From NCBI GenBank assembly GCA_937895465.1, contig CALAYY010000113.1, forward strand, positions 1 to 15,072: 15,072 nucleotides of DNA, written 5' to 3'. The DNA comes from an uncultured Clostridia bacterium. GTDB lineage: Bacteria > Bacillota > Clostridia > Christensenellales > DUVY01. Under the pieces are notes generated by a model, which did not search any database, had not been told where the DNA came from, and worked only from the letters and a program-made list of their open reading frames with translations. Each line of letters opens with the position of its first letter. The first letter of the stretch is position 1. Below are positions 1-6,107 of this stretch, piece by piece. Made by a program: the position numbers and the translations under genes.

Positions 1-384
1 CCTATAAAATACTCAGCCGATAATAAAAGGGCTTACGCGACCGCATTAAAAAGATTTTTTATAGCTAGGTCAGAAGAAGTTTTTTTAAAGCAGCTTAATT
101 ACATATCTCAAAAAACAGGGTTAAAATTTAATAGTTTAAAAATCATAAATGCTAAGTCCAGATGGGGAAGCTGCGATAGGCAGGGGAATATCAGCATTAA
201 TTTTAGGGCAATTATGTTGGACGAGATACTGAGAGAGTATCTTATTATTCATGAATTAGCGCATACCGTTGAGTTTAACCATTCGTTAAGATTTTGGAAA
301 ATCGTAAATACCTTTATTCCTCAATATAAAACAATCAGAAAAGAGCTAAAAGAATTTAATTTTTTACAAGACTTATTTAGATGA
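1..384 (+). CDS. YgjP/DUF45 family metallopeptidase-like protein, 3' part
   Basis: The reading frame is open from base 1 to TGA at 382-384 and gives the last 127 residues; the start lies outside the window. It carries two hallmarks of the YgjP/DUF45 (SprT-like, WLM-like zinc protease fold) family: an S-R-W-G-S-C block at residues 53-58 and the zinc motif HELAH at 84-88, followed by the NHS-x2-FW block at 93-98, whose His94 is the expected third metal ligand. In this family the H-E-x-x-H helix binds the metal and supplies the glutamate. The physiological substrate is unsettled: E. coli YgjP has been annotated as a UTP pyrophosphatase, while the fold is that of a peptidase. The protein should be cytosolic. 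Family membership is well supported; the reaction is not. The next gene follows after about 37 bases on the same strand, so the two may be co-transcribed. Confidence 0.88.
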   Translation, partial: PIKYSADNKRAYATALKRFFIARSEEVFLKQLNYISQKTGLKFNSLKIINAKSRWGSCDRQGNISINFRAIMLDEILREYLIIHELAHTVEFNHSLRFWKIVNTFIPQYKTIRKELKEFNFLQDLFR

Positions 385-421
385 CAAGATATCTTATTTT
401 TTGTATTATTATTGTATAAAT

Positions 422-1555
422 ATGAAGAAAAATAAGATAATTAAGCTTTTTTTAATAAGTCTTGTATTAATTTGGATAATTTTAAATATTACCGTTGTTA
501 TTTCATGTTCTAAAAATGAAAAGAAGAACTCAGTTTATTCAGTTGAAGTGCTTTTTAATAATGAAAATTATTCTGATTTTAAAGCTGAGGTTAATGAAAG
601 TTTTTACATAGGAATTTCAGTCAATGATTATAAAGAAGATTTTAAATTTCAGTTATTTTATGCGTGCATTGATTATAACAATGAAAAAATAAAATTGAAT
701 TACGGCAAAAATGAAGTTAAGATTGGTGTTCCAGGCAGTTATGAGGTAAAAGTAACTATAATTGATGATTTTCAATGTTTAAGAACCAAAAGAATGCCTT
801 TTTGCATCAATGAAGAGCAATCCCAGCAAGAGCCTACAAAAGATACACAACCGCCTGAAATATTAGGTAAAATAAATGAGATATCTGCCTATCCCAAAAT
901 AGGGTGTATCTTGCCTGAATTTGAAGTAATTGATGATTCAGGTGAAGAAATTGAGCCAGAGTTTACAGCTCAAAATGGGCAAATAATTTTTAATAGCGAA
1001 TATGATTTTTATTATTATATAAATGATTTTGAACAAGATGATACTGATACAATTACTTTGAAAGCTCAGGATTCTGCTGGCAATTACACTCAAATTAATA
1101 TAGCTGTTGAACAAATTGATTTTAATGAAAGTTATTGGTTTTTTTATGTTAAAGATGATTTTCAAATTTTAGACGGCGATTTTATAGCGCTGGATAAAAA
1201 TAAGCTATATTTCAAAGGGATTACTTCAAAAAAATATTCTATAGCATATAACGACATAGACGATATAACTATAAATATAGATTTTAATAAATACGCTCAA
1301 GACTCATATTTTAACTTAAGTTTTGAAGAGGGAAATTTTAAGCAGCATGAAATAAAATTTGATTTCAATAATCAAAAGATTCGTATAGGGGATAATTATC
1401 TAGATTTTTTAGATTCTATAACCTTATCTTTTGATAAAGCCAATAATAGGATAATAATTTCAAACTCTAAAGATGAGAAGTTTATTAATATTGAAAGTTT
1501 AGCTGCAGTAATATTTGAAATGAATATGATTTCTTTTAGCGCAATTATTAAATAA
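422..1555 (+). CDS. putative lipoprotein with Ig-like segment, function unknown
   Basis: I do not recognise this 377-residue protein as a named family. It begins with a lysine-rich stretch (MKKNKIIK), a hydrophobic core at about residues 9-27, and Val-Ile-Ser-Cys at 26-29, which can serve as a lipobox, so export and lipid anchoring at Cys29 are likely. Residues about 142-230 start with D-T-Q-P-P-E-I and end with D-T-I-T-L-K-A-Q-D-S-A-G-N-Y-T, the usual closing strand of bacterial Ig-like/HYR-type modules. Residues about 240-377 alternate polar and hydrophobic residues as in a beta-sandwich, but no family is clear; no catalytic motif was seen. I chose ATG 422, the first residue of the signal sequence; a TTG in frame at 401 would only add a short tail. 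No Shine-Dalgarno sequence precedes it, and a TATAAA lies directly upstream at 415-420. It is probably a surface-exposed, perhaps ligand-binding, protein. Confidence 0.72.
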   Translation: MKKNKIIKLFLISLVLIWIILNITVVISCSKNEKKNSVYSVEVLFNNENYSDFKAEVNESFYIGISVNDYKEDFKFQLFYACIDYNNEKIKLNYGKNEVKIGVPGSYEVKVTIIDDFQCLRTKRMPFCINEEQSQQEPTKDTQPPEILGKINEISAYPKIGCILPEFEVIDDSGEEIEPEFTAQNGQIIFNSEYDFYYYINDFEQDDTDTITLKAQDSAGNYTQINIAVEQIDFNESYWFFYVKDDFQILDGDFIALDKNKLYFKGITSKKYSIAYNDIDDITINIDFNKYAQDSYFNLSFEEGNFKQHEIKFDFNNQKIRIGDNYLDFLDSITLSFDKANNRIIISNSKDEKFINIESLAAVIFEMNMISFSAIIK

Positions 1556-1609
1556 ACTTCATTTTCTTATTTTTATATTATATGTTTTTCAAAAACAGGG
1601 GATTAAACA

Positions 1610-1643
1610 AACTATTCGCAAAAGAATGCTTTTACGAATAGTT
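1610..1643. repeat. strong hairpin downstream of the lipoprotein gene
   Basis: AACTATTCG (1610-1618) pairs with CGAATAGTT (1635-1643), and AAAAG (1620-1624) pairs with CTTTT (1629-1633). This makes a 15-position stem with one C/A mismatch and an AATG loop. It begins 55 bases after the stop codon at 1555. The stem is followed by AAGCATTG rather than a T-run, so it is not a classical intrinsic terminator. It could be an mRNA 3'-end stabiliser, a factor-dependent termination site, or a protein-binding palindrome. Confidence 0.7.
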
Positions 1644-1755
1644 AAGCATTGAAATATGTTTTATTTTGTTTTTCACTATTTTATGGCGCTTGTGTTTGTA
1701 TGATGTTCAATAACATCTTCATTAATGATATTTTCGTGTTTTTTAATTATTACTA

Positions 1756-1782
1756 TAAGTACTTTATCAGATATAGTACTTA
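1756..1782. repeat. short inverted repeat (8-bp arms)
   Basis: TAAGTACT (1756-1763) and AGTACTTA (1775-1782) are perfect inverse complements separated by 11 bases. In such AT-rich sequence an 8-bp repeat can arise by chance, so function is uncertain. Confidence 0.35.
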
Positions 1783-2016
1783 ATTACACTTTAAAATAAA
1801 CCTTACCTGTTTATTTTATCTAAATAACCTAATCCTACTGCTTTTTAATTAAATAATATGTTTAATATGTTTAAATAGGATTTTATATTAGCCGATATTT
1901 TTATTTATTAATCTAACAATACTTATAATTATTTTACTATTTATTAGATGTTATTGTTATCATGTGCACTTGTATATACTATAGATCTATGTCAGGCAGA
2001 ACACTTAATTTCATAA

Positions 2017-3258
2017 TTAAAAATAGCTGTAAGGATGTATCACATTTTCTTCTTTTGGGTCTAATTCTGTTAATTCCTGGTCTTGTATTATTGAGGCACG
2101 GCTTATAGAAGAATGCCCAAAGCGCTCTCTTATATGATCTATTGTAATTTCAAGGCTTTGAGTTTTTTCTAAACTGTTTTCATCTGTAAACAAGTTAAGC
2201 TGATTAGCCTTTTTTTGAACGTAACTTAAATCCGACACAGTTAAACTTATATTTCTAATAGGTTTTTTAAAACTATAAAATCTAAACAAATTCATAGCCG
2301 TCTCGATTATAACTTTTGATAAAAATGTTGGCTGTTTAATTTGAATTTGTTTATTCCAGCTTAACATATTAATATCTTGAAGACATAGAGATATTACCTT
2401 TCCCTTCAATCCTTGTTCTCGCAGTCTTGAAGCAACACTTTCAGCCAAAACGATTATTATCATTTTTATATCATCTTCATTTTTTAGGTCTCTTATTGTC
2501 GTAGTGCTGTTGCCTACTGATTTTACAATAGGCTCATTACCTTTCATACATACAGGTGATTTATCGTTTCCGCTTGCAAAAATCCATAGATAATCTCCCC
2601 ATTTTCCAAGCATCGATATCAATTGATTACGGCCAAAACTAACTATATCGCCTATCGTTTTAATCCCTAATTTACTTAACTTTTCTTGTGTCGCTCTTCC
2701 TACATATAACAATTCTTTTGCCGGCAAGGAAAATATTAATTTCTTATAATTATCACGGCTTATTTCAGTTATAGCATCCGGCTTTTTCATATCACTGCCT
2801 AACTTGGCATATATTTTGTTCCAGCTTATTCCTATACTTACGGTTAGTCCTAATTCATCTTTTATTCTTTGTTTAAGCGTTTTTGCAATAGTTTTTCCGT
2901 CTCCAAAAAGCTTTTTGCTTGCCGTAACATCAAGCCAACACTCATCTATTCCAAAACTCTCAATTTTATCGGTGTATTGCTCATAAATTTGATGTACTAA
3001 TTTGGAATATTTTAAATACTCAGGAAAATTGGCAGTAACAATGTTAAGGTCTGGACACTTTTGTCGAGCCTCCCATATAACATCTCCTGTCTTAATACCA
3101 TATGCCTTAGCCAGATAATTTTTAGCCAAAACTATTCCATGTCTTAATTCAGGATCACCACAAACTGCCAATGGTTTTTTGGCTAAAATTGGATTATGCT
3201 TACATTCTACTGAAGCATAAAAGTTATTCAAATCTGAATGTAAAATTATTTTATCCAT
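2017..3258 (-). CDS. dinB: DNA polymerase IV (Y-family translesion polymerase)
   Basis: This 413-residue Y-family DNA polymerase copies past damaged bases with low fidelity. The palm carries catalytic Asp9 in HSDLNNFYASVE, with Tyr14 at the steric-gate position that excludes ribonucleotides, and the acidic pair Asp105-Glu106 in GIDECWLD. GISWNKIYAKLGSDMKKP at about 143-160 is the conserved finger/palm segment. A helix-hairpin-helix thumb follows at about 185-205 and the little-finger domain at about 245-350. QLNLF at 353-357 is a textbook beta-clamp binding motif (QLxLF), so the protein should act at the replication fork. The usual IDEAYLD is replaced by IDECWLD, a variant I associate with clostridial homologues. 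Length is a little above E. coli DinB (351) because of the C-terminal extension. It has its own promoter and a palindrome suggesting SOS-type control. The ribosome binding site is weak (GAG only). Confidence 0.95.
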   Translation of the reverse strand: MDKIILHSDLNNFYASVECKHNPILAKKPLAVCGDPELRHGIVLAKNYLAKAYGIKTGDVIWEARQKCPDLNIVTANFPEYLKYSKLVHQIYEQYTDKIESFGIDECWLDVTASKKLFGDGKTIAKTLKQRIKDELGLTVSIGISWNKIYAKLGSDMKKPDAITEISRDNYKKLIFSLPAKELLYVGRATQEKLSKLGIKTIGDIVSFGRNQLISMLGKWGDYLWIFASGNDKSPVCMKGNEPIVKSVGNSTTTIRDLKNEDDIKMIIIVLAESVASRLREQGLKGKVISLCLQDINMLSWNKQIQIKQPTFLSKVIIETAMNLFRFYSFKKPIRNISLTVSDLSYVQKKANQLNLFTDENSLEKTQSLEITIDHIRERFGHSSISRASIIQDQELTELDPKEENVIHPYSYF

Positions 3259-3270
3259 ATCACGCTCAAA

Positions 3271-3286
3271 ATAAACAAATGTTTAT
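3271..3286. promoter_or_regulatory. palindromic operator upstream of dinB, LexA-box-like
   Basis: ATAAACA (3271-3277) and TGTTTAT (3280-3286) form a perfect 7-bp inverted repeat around AA. Read as AAAC-N4-GTTT it has the spacing of the Gram-positive LexA box (GAAC-N4-GTTC, with GTTT half-sites reported in clostridia) and differs at the G of one or both half-sites. It covers roughly +1 to +16 of the predicted dinB transcript, where a bound repressor would block transcription. The palindrome is seen directly; LexA binding is inferred. Confidence 0.5.
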
Positions 3287-3293
3287 CATCTAT

Positions 3294-3322
3294 AATATAA
3301 TATATTTAGAACGATAAGTCAA
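3294..3322 (-). promoter_or_regulatory. predicted dinB promoter
   Basis: On the minus strand TTGACT (3322-3317) is a near-consensus -35 box, followed after 17 bases by TATATT (3299-3294) as the -10 box; overlapping TATTAT-like hexamers are alternatives. The predicted start is near 3287, about 29 bases before the ATG. This gives dinB its own transcript although it lies only 118 bases behind purB. Confidence 0.6.
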
Positions 3323-3376
3323 TAATGTTTAAGCTGGCAAATAATGGATATTAAAACCTGTTAATTGCTTAAATAA

Positions 3377-4810
3377 TCAGACTTCAACTTTTGAGACAGC
3401 ACCAAGATAGTGTTTATTACGGTCTATTAAAGGCTTTATTTCATTATTATAAAATTCTGTTACTTGGTGTGATGCTCTTCCCGAAAATCTCTTAGCGTCA
3501 GTTAATGTTTTTAGGTTATCTTTTTCACATTTGAAGGCGGGGTCATTGGCTATCCGCTGCAGCAAATCATTATCTTTGCCTTTTTGCTTAACTTCCATGG
3601 CACTCATTTGAGAATGCTGTCTTATTTTCTCATGAAGTTCTTGACGGTCTCCCCCATTTTTAACGCATTCCATTAAAATTTCTTCAGTCGCCATAAAAGG
3701 CAATTCCGCATCAAGATGCTTCTTTATAACATTTTCATAAACAACGATATTTTCTGAAATATTAAGATAAAGATTTAAAATGCCGTCTATTGCTAAAAAT
3801 GCTTGAGGAATAACTATTCGTTTGTTAGCGGAATCGTCTAGAGTGCGTTCAAACCATTGCGTTGAAGATGTAATTGAAGCGTTGACAGGTAAGCTGATAA
3901 CAAATCTTGACAAAGCACACATTCTTTCGCTTCTCATAGGGTTACGCTTATATGCCATTGCGGAACTTCCGATTTGACCCTGCTCAAAAGGTTCTTCCAA
4001 TTCTTTTAAGTGCTGCAAAAGTCTAAGGTCATTGGCAAATTTATATGCACTTTGAGCTATCATGCTAAGGGTTGAAAGAACTGAATAATCAAATTTTCTA
4101 GTATAGGTTTGTCCTGTTACTCCGTATGCTGATTTGTATCCTAGCTTTTTTAAAACGAGCTGTTCAAGCTGATTAACTTTTTCATTATCACCATTAAACA
4201 AACTCATAAAACTAGCTTGTGTACCAGTCGTTCCTTTAACGCCTCTTAATTTTATATTCTCAATTAAAAAATCTAAATATTGGCAATCTAATACTAGCTC
4301 CTGAAGCCATAGAGTCGCTCTTTTTCCTACCGTTGTAGGCTGTGCTGCCTGAAAATGTGTAAATCCTAAAGTGACAAGATCTTTATATTTTAAAGCAAAT
4401 TTTGACAGCTTGTCTATTAAGGTTATAAGCTTTTTCTTGGTGATTTCAAGTGCCTTATGAATCATAATTATTTCGGCGTTATCTGTAACATAGCAGCTCG
4501 TAGCGCCAAGATGTATTATGGGCTTAGCACTTTTCGCCTGCTCACCATAAGCATAAACTTGAGCCATAACGTCATGGCGAACAATTTTTTCACGCTCTTG
4601 CGCTATTTCCCAGTTAATATCATTTTTATATTTTTTCAAATCGGCAATTTGTTCATCTGTTATTTCAAGCCCTAGTTCTTTTTCACTTTCTGCCAAGGCT
4701 ATCCATAACTTTCGCCATAAAAGTATCTTGTTTTGGTCAGAAAAGACCTCTGACATTTCAGCACTTGCATATCTTGTTAGTAAAGGATTTTCATATAAGT
4801 TGTGTTCCAT
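3377..4810 (-). CDS. purB: adenylosuccinate lyase
   Basis: Adenylosuccinate lyase of the aspartase/fumarase superfamily acts twice in purine synthesis: it releases fumarate from SAICAR to give AICAR, and from adenylosuccinate to give AMP. It is a cytosolic homotetramer with shared active sites. Seen here are RHD at 78-80, TSCYVTDN at 104-111, and GFTHFQAAQPTT at 149-160, whose His152 is the expected catalytic histidine. The flexible signature loop GSSAMAYKRNP spans 281-291, with a serine (Ser282/283) as the presumed base. At 477 residues it belongs to the long form also found in animals (human enzyme 484) rather than the roughly 430-residue Bacillus form. I chose ATG 4810 because GAGG at 4821-4818 sits 7 bases upstream; the TTG just before it (4813) is too close. 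The start lies inside the upstream peptidase gene, so translation is probably coupled. No other pur gene is in the window. Confidence 0.96.
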   Translation of the reverse strand: MEHNLYENPLLTRYASAEMSEVFSDQNKILLWRKLWIALAESEKELGLEITDEQIADLKKYKNDINWEIAQEREKIVRHDVMAQVYAYGEQAKSAKPIIHLGATSCYVTDNAEIIMIHKALEITKKKLITLIDKLSKFALKYKDLVTLGFTHFQAAQPTTVGKRATLWLQELVLDCQYLDFLIENIKLRGVKGTTGTQASFMSLFNGDNEKVNQLEQLVLKKLGYKSAYGVTGQTYTRKFDYSVLSTLSMIAQSAYKFANDLRLLQHLKELEEPFEQGQIGSSAMAYKRNPMRSERMCALSRFVISLPVNASITSSTQWFERTLDDSANKRIVIPQAFLAIDGILNLYLNISENIVVYENVIKKHLDAELPFMATEEILMECVKNGGDRQELHEKIRQHSQMSAMEVKQKGKDNDLLQRIANDPAFKCEKDNLKTLTDAKRFSGRASHQVTEFYNNEIKPLIDRNKHYLGAVSKVEV

Positions 4811-5639
4811 CAATAAACCTCAAAAAATTTTCAAAATTCTTATAAAACAATCTTTCGACAGTCTTTTTATTATATCCCATTTTATATAATTTTTCCACTA
4901 ATATAGATATATCTGAATATTTTTTGAGGTTTTGAGGTAGATTTTCTGTTCCGTAGTAATCTGTGCCAAAACATATTCCAGTATCTCCAAACTTGCTTAC
5001 AAAAAAGTCAATATGGCTTATAACATCGTCTATTATAGGTACACTCTTTTTGCATAAAAATTCTCCTACGAAGGACAGCCCTATTATTCCTCCCCTGCTT
5101 ATTATTGCTTGTGTTTGTTGGTCATTAATATTCCGTTTATGATTAGTAATTGAACTAAAACATGTATGAGAATTAATTATTAATCCGCTAAAGCTTTCAA
5201 AACAATTCCAAAAAGTCTTTTCATTTAGATGTGCTGTATCCAACACCATATTCTCTTTTTTTAAGACATTTAAAACCTGCTTACCTTTATCGGTAAGCCC
5301 GCTTTCGCCGTATGCCCCTCCGCCCAAAGAATTATCATAATTCCATGTCAACGAAGCATAAAACGGATTAAGCTCTGAAATTTTTTCAAGGTCATTATCT
5401 ATAAAGGAGATATCTTCTATACCAAATAAAAGCCTAGTATTCATTTTTAAATCTTTATAGCTGACTATCAATTTTTTAATAGCTTCAAGATTGTTATATT
5501 GTGTATGTGTTGTCCATATCGCAAGAACTAATGTGTTTAAATATTTTGTATTATCCTGCAAATATTTTTTTGCAGAATCAAATTTTTCAACAGTTATAAG
5601 ATCATTATGAAGATCACATAATTTTGATTTTAAAATCAT
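4791..5639 (-). CDS. membrane dipeptidase family protein (peptidase M19, renal dipeptidase-like)
   Basis: This is a zinc-dependent dipeptidase of the amidohydrolase-fold M19 family, which splits dipeptides, including some with a D-residue at the C-terminal side. All expected metal ligands can be seen: His11 and Asp13 in DLHND, the bridging Glu75 in GIED, His137 in DTAHL, and His158 in NSHTC. Asp227 in GTDYYG is the usual catalytic acid. HKRN at 167-170 corresponds to the conserved HPRN that supplies a substrate-binding arginine, and NFLRF at 271-275 to the family's C-terminal GGNFLRV. At 282 residues it is shorter than typical members (about 310-400), with short loops. There is no signal peptide or membrane segment, so it is probably cytosolic. 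It opens a two-gene unit with purB, overlapping it by 20 bases. No Shine-Dalgarno sequence precedes ATG 5639, and an alternative start would cut close to DLHND. Confidence 0.87.
   Translation of the reverse strand: MILKSKLCDLHNDLITVEKFDSAKKYLQDNTKYLNTLVLAIWTTHTQYNNLEAIKKLIVSYKDLKMNTRLLFGIEDISFIDNDLEKISELNPFYASLTWNYDNSLGGGAYGESGLTDKGKQVLNVLKKENMVLDTAHLNEKTFWNCFESFSGLIINSHTCFSSITNHKRNINDQQTQAIISRGGIIGLSFVGEFLCKKSVPIIDDVISHIDFFVSKFGDTGICFGTDYYGTENLPQNLKKYSDISILVEKLYKMGYNKKTVERLFYKNFENFLRFIDGTQLI
4818..4821 (-). promoter_or_regulatory. purB ribosome binding site inside the upstream gene
   Basis: GAGG (within TGAGGT) on the minus strand lies 7 bases before ATG 4810 and 4 bases before the in-frame TTG at 4813. 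The spacing favours the ATG and decides the start. The site lies within the last codons of the peptidase gene. Confidence 0.65.
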
Positions 5640-5691
5640 TTTAATATATATGCTAATTTATTTGACAATGATAACAAGTTTTGATGAAATG

Positions 5692-5732
5692 AAAAAACTT
5701 ACCCATACAGCTAATGTATTGGTAAGTTTTTT
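5692..5732 (-). terminator. intrinsic terminator of the rhodanese-CoADR-thioredoxin operon
   Basis: AAAAAACTTACC (5692-5703) pairs perfectly with GGTAAGTTTTTT (5721-5732). The stem continues past a single C/T mismatch with ATACA (5705-5709) and TGTAT (5715-5719), leaving the loop GCTAA. Read on the minus strand the stem ends in six T, 27 bases after the thioredoxin stop. A T-run on the plus strand makes it potentially bidirectional. Confidence 0.88.
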
Positions 5733-5759
5733 TAATATGATAAAGTATGTTTAATTATG

Positions 5760-6083
5760 TCAAATATGTTTTTTTATAGTATCAACGATTTTTTCTTTAT
5801 TAGTAAATCCTATAATACGGTCAACTACTTTATTGTCCTTAAAGATATACATAGTTGGTATAGACATGATCTTAAAAGATTCTGCCAATTCTCTTTCTTC
5901 ATCTACATTAACTTTAGCGATGATTGCCTCTTTGTTCATGGTTTGAGCCACTTCTTCTAGTACAGGTGCCAGCATTTTGCAGGGACCACACCAACTTGCC
6001 CAAAAATCGACCAAAACCGGCTTATCGGTATTAGTTACAGTTTGTTGAAAACTTTGATTGTCCAAATGGATAACTTCTGACAT
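5760..6083 (-). CDS. trxA: thioredoxin
   Basis: Thioredoxin is a small cytosolic protein that reduces disulfides and persulfides on other proteins and is recharged by thioredoxin reductase. The active site WCGPCK spans residues 31-36 (Cys32 and Cys35), with buried Asp26 in VDFWAS and the cis-proline Pro76 in SIPTMYIF. Its 107 residues are the normal length for a complete single-domain thioredoxin. AGGAGA sits at good distance before ATG 6083. It is the last gene of the operon, 24 bases after the CoA-disulfide reductase, and is followed by a strong terminator. No thioredoxin reductase gene is nearby. In this setting it may reduce persulfide left on the rhodanese cysteines, which is inference. 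Confidence 0.96.
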   Translation of the reverse strand: MSEVIHLDNQSFQQTVTNTDKPVLVDFWASWCGPCKMLAPVLEEVAQTMNKEAIIAKVNVDEERELAESFKIMSIPTMYIFKDNKVVDRIIGFTNKEKIVDTIKKHI

Positions 6084-6107
6084 TTTTCTTCTCCTTTGAA
6101 TATGTTG

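Larger units (their letters stand above)
1556..2016. other. 461-bp non-coding AT-rich gap between convergent genes
   Basis: No convincing gene is present on either strand; the longest frames are under 30 codons and lack ribosome binding sites. The region holds one strong hairpin (1610-1643) and weaker inverted repeats: GATGTT/AACATC at 1702-1717, TAAGTACT/AGTACTTA at 1756-1782, and AATCCTA/TAGGATT at 1831-1837 and 1876-1882. ATAGATCTAT at 1981-1990 is a perfect 10-bp palindrome. No classical GC-rich stem with a T-run was found for either flanking gene, so termination here is unclear. A small RNA cannot be excluded. Confidence 0.6.

Noticed and set aside
401..421. TTG at 401 as the start of the lipoprotein gene
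   Set aside because: It would place a Tyr-rich heptapeptide before a normal lysine-rich signal peptide start at ATG 422, and it has no ribosome binding site.
1703..1783. 26-codon frame beginning ATGTTCAATAAC in the non-coding gap
   Set aside because: It has no ribosome binding site, a low-complexity Phe/Tyr/Asn-rich product as expected from AT-rich noise, and an overlap with small inverted repeats.
3329..3372. TTAAGC/GCTTAA inverted repeat between purB and dinB as a purB terminator
   Set aside because: The arms are 6 bp, the loop is over 30 bases, and there is no T-run. Read-through into dinB remains possible.
4811..4813. TTG as the purB start codon
   Set aside because: It would leave only 4 bases to the GAGG ribosome binding site. 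The adjacent ATG at 4810 has proper spacing.
5662..5678. TTGACAATGATAACAAG upstream of the M19 peptidase, resembling a Fur/PerR-type site
   Set aside because: Symmetry is poor, and the match to GATAAT-type hexamers is what AT-rich sequence gives by chance. No iron or peroxide genes follow.
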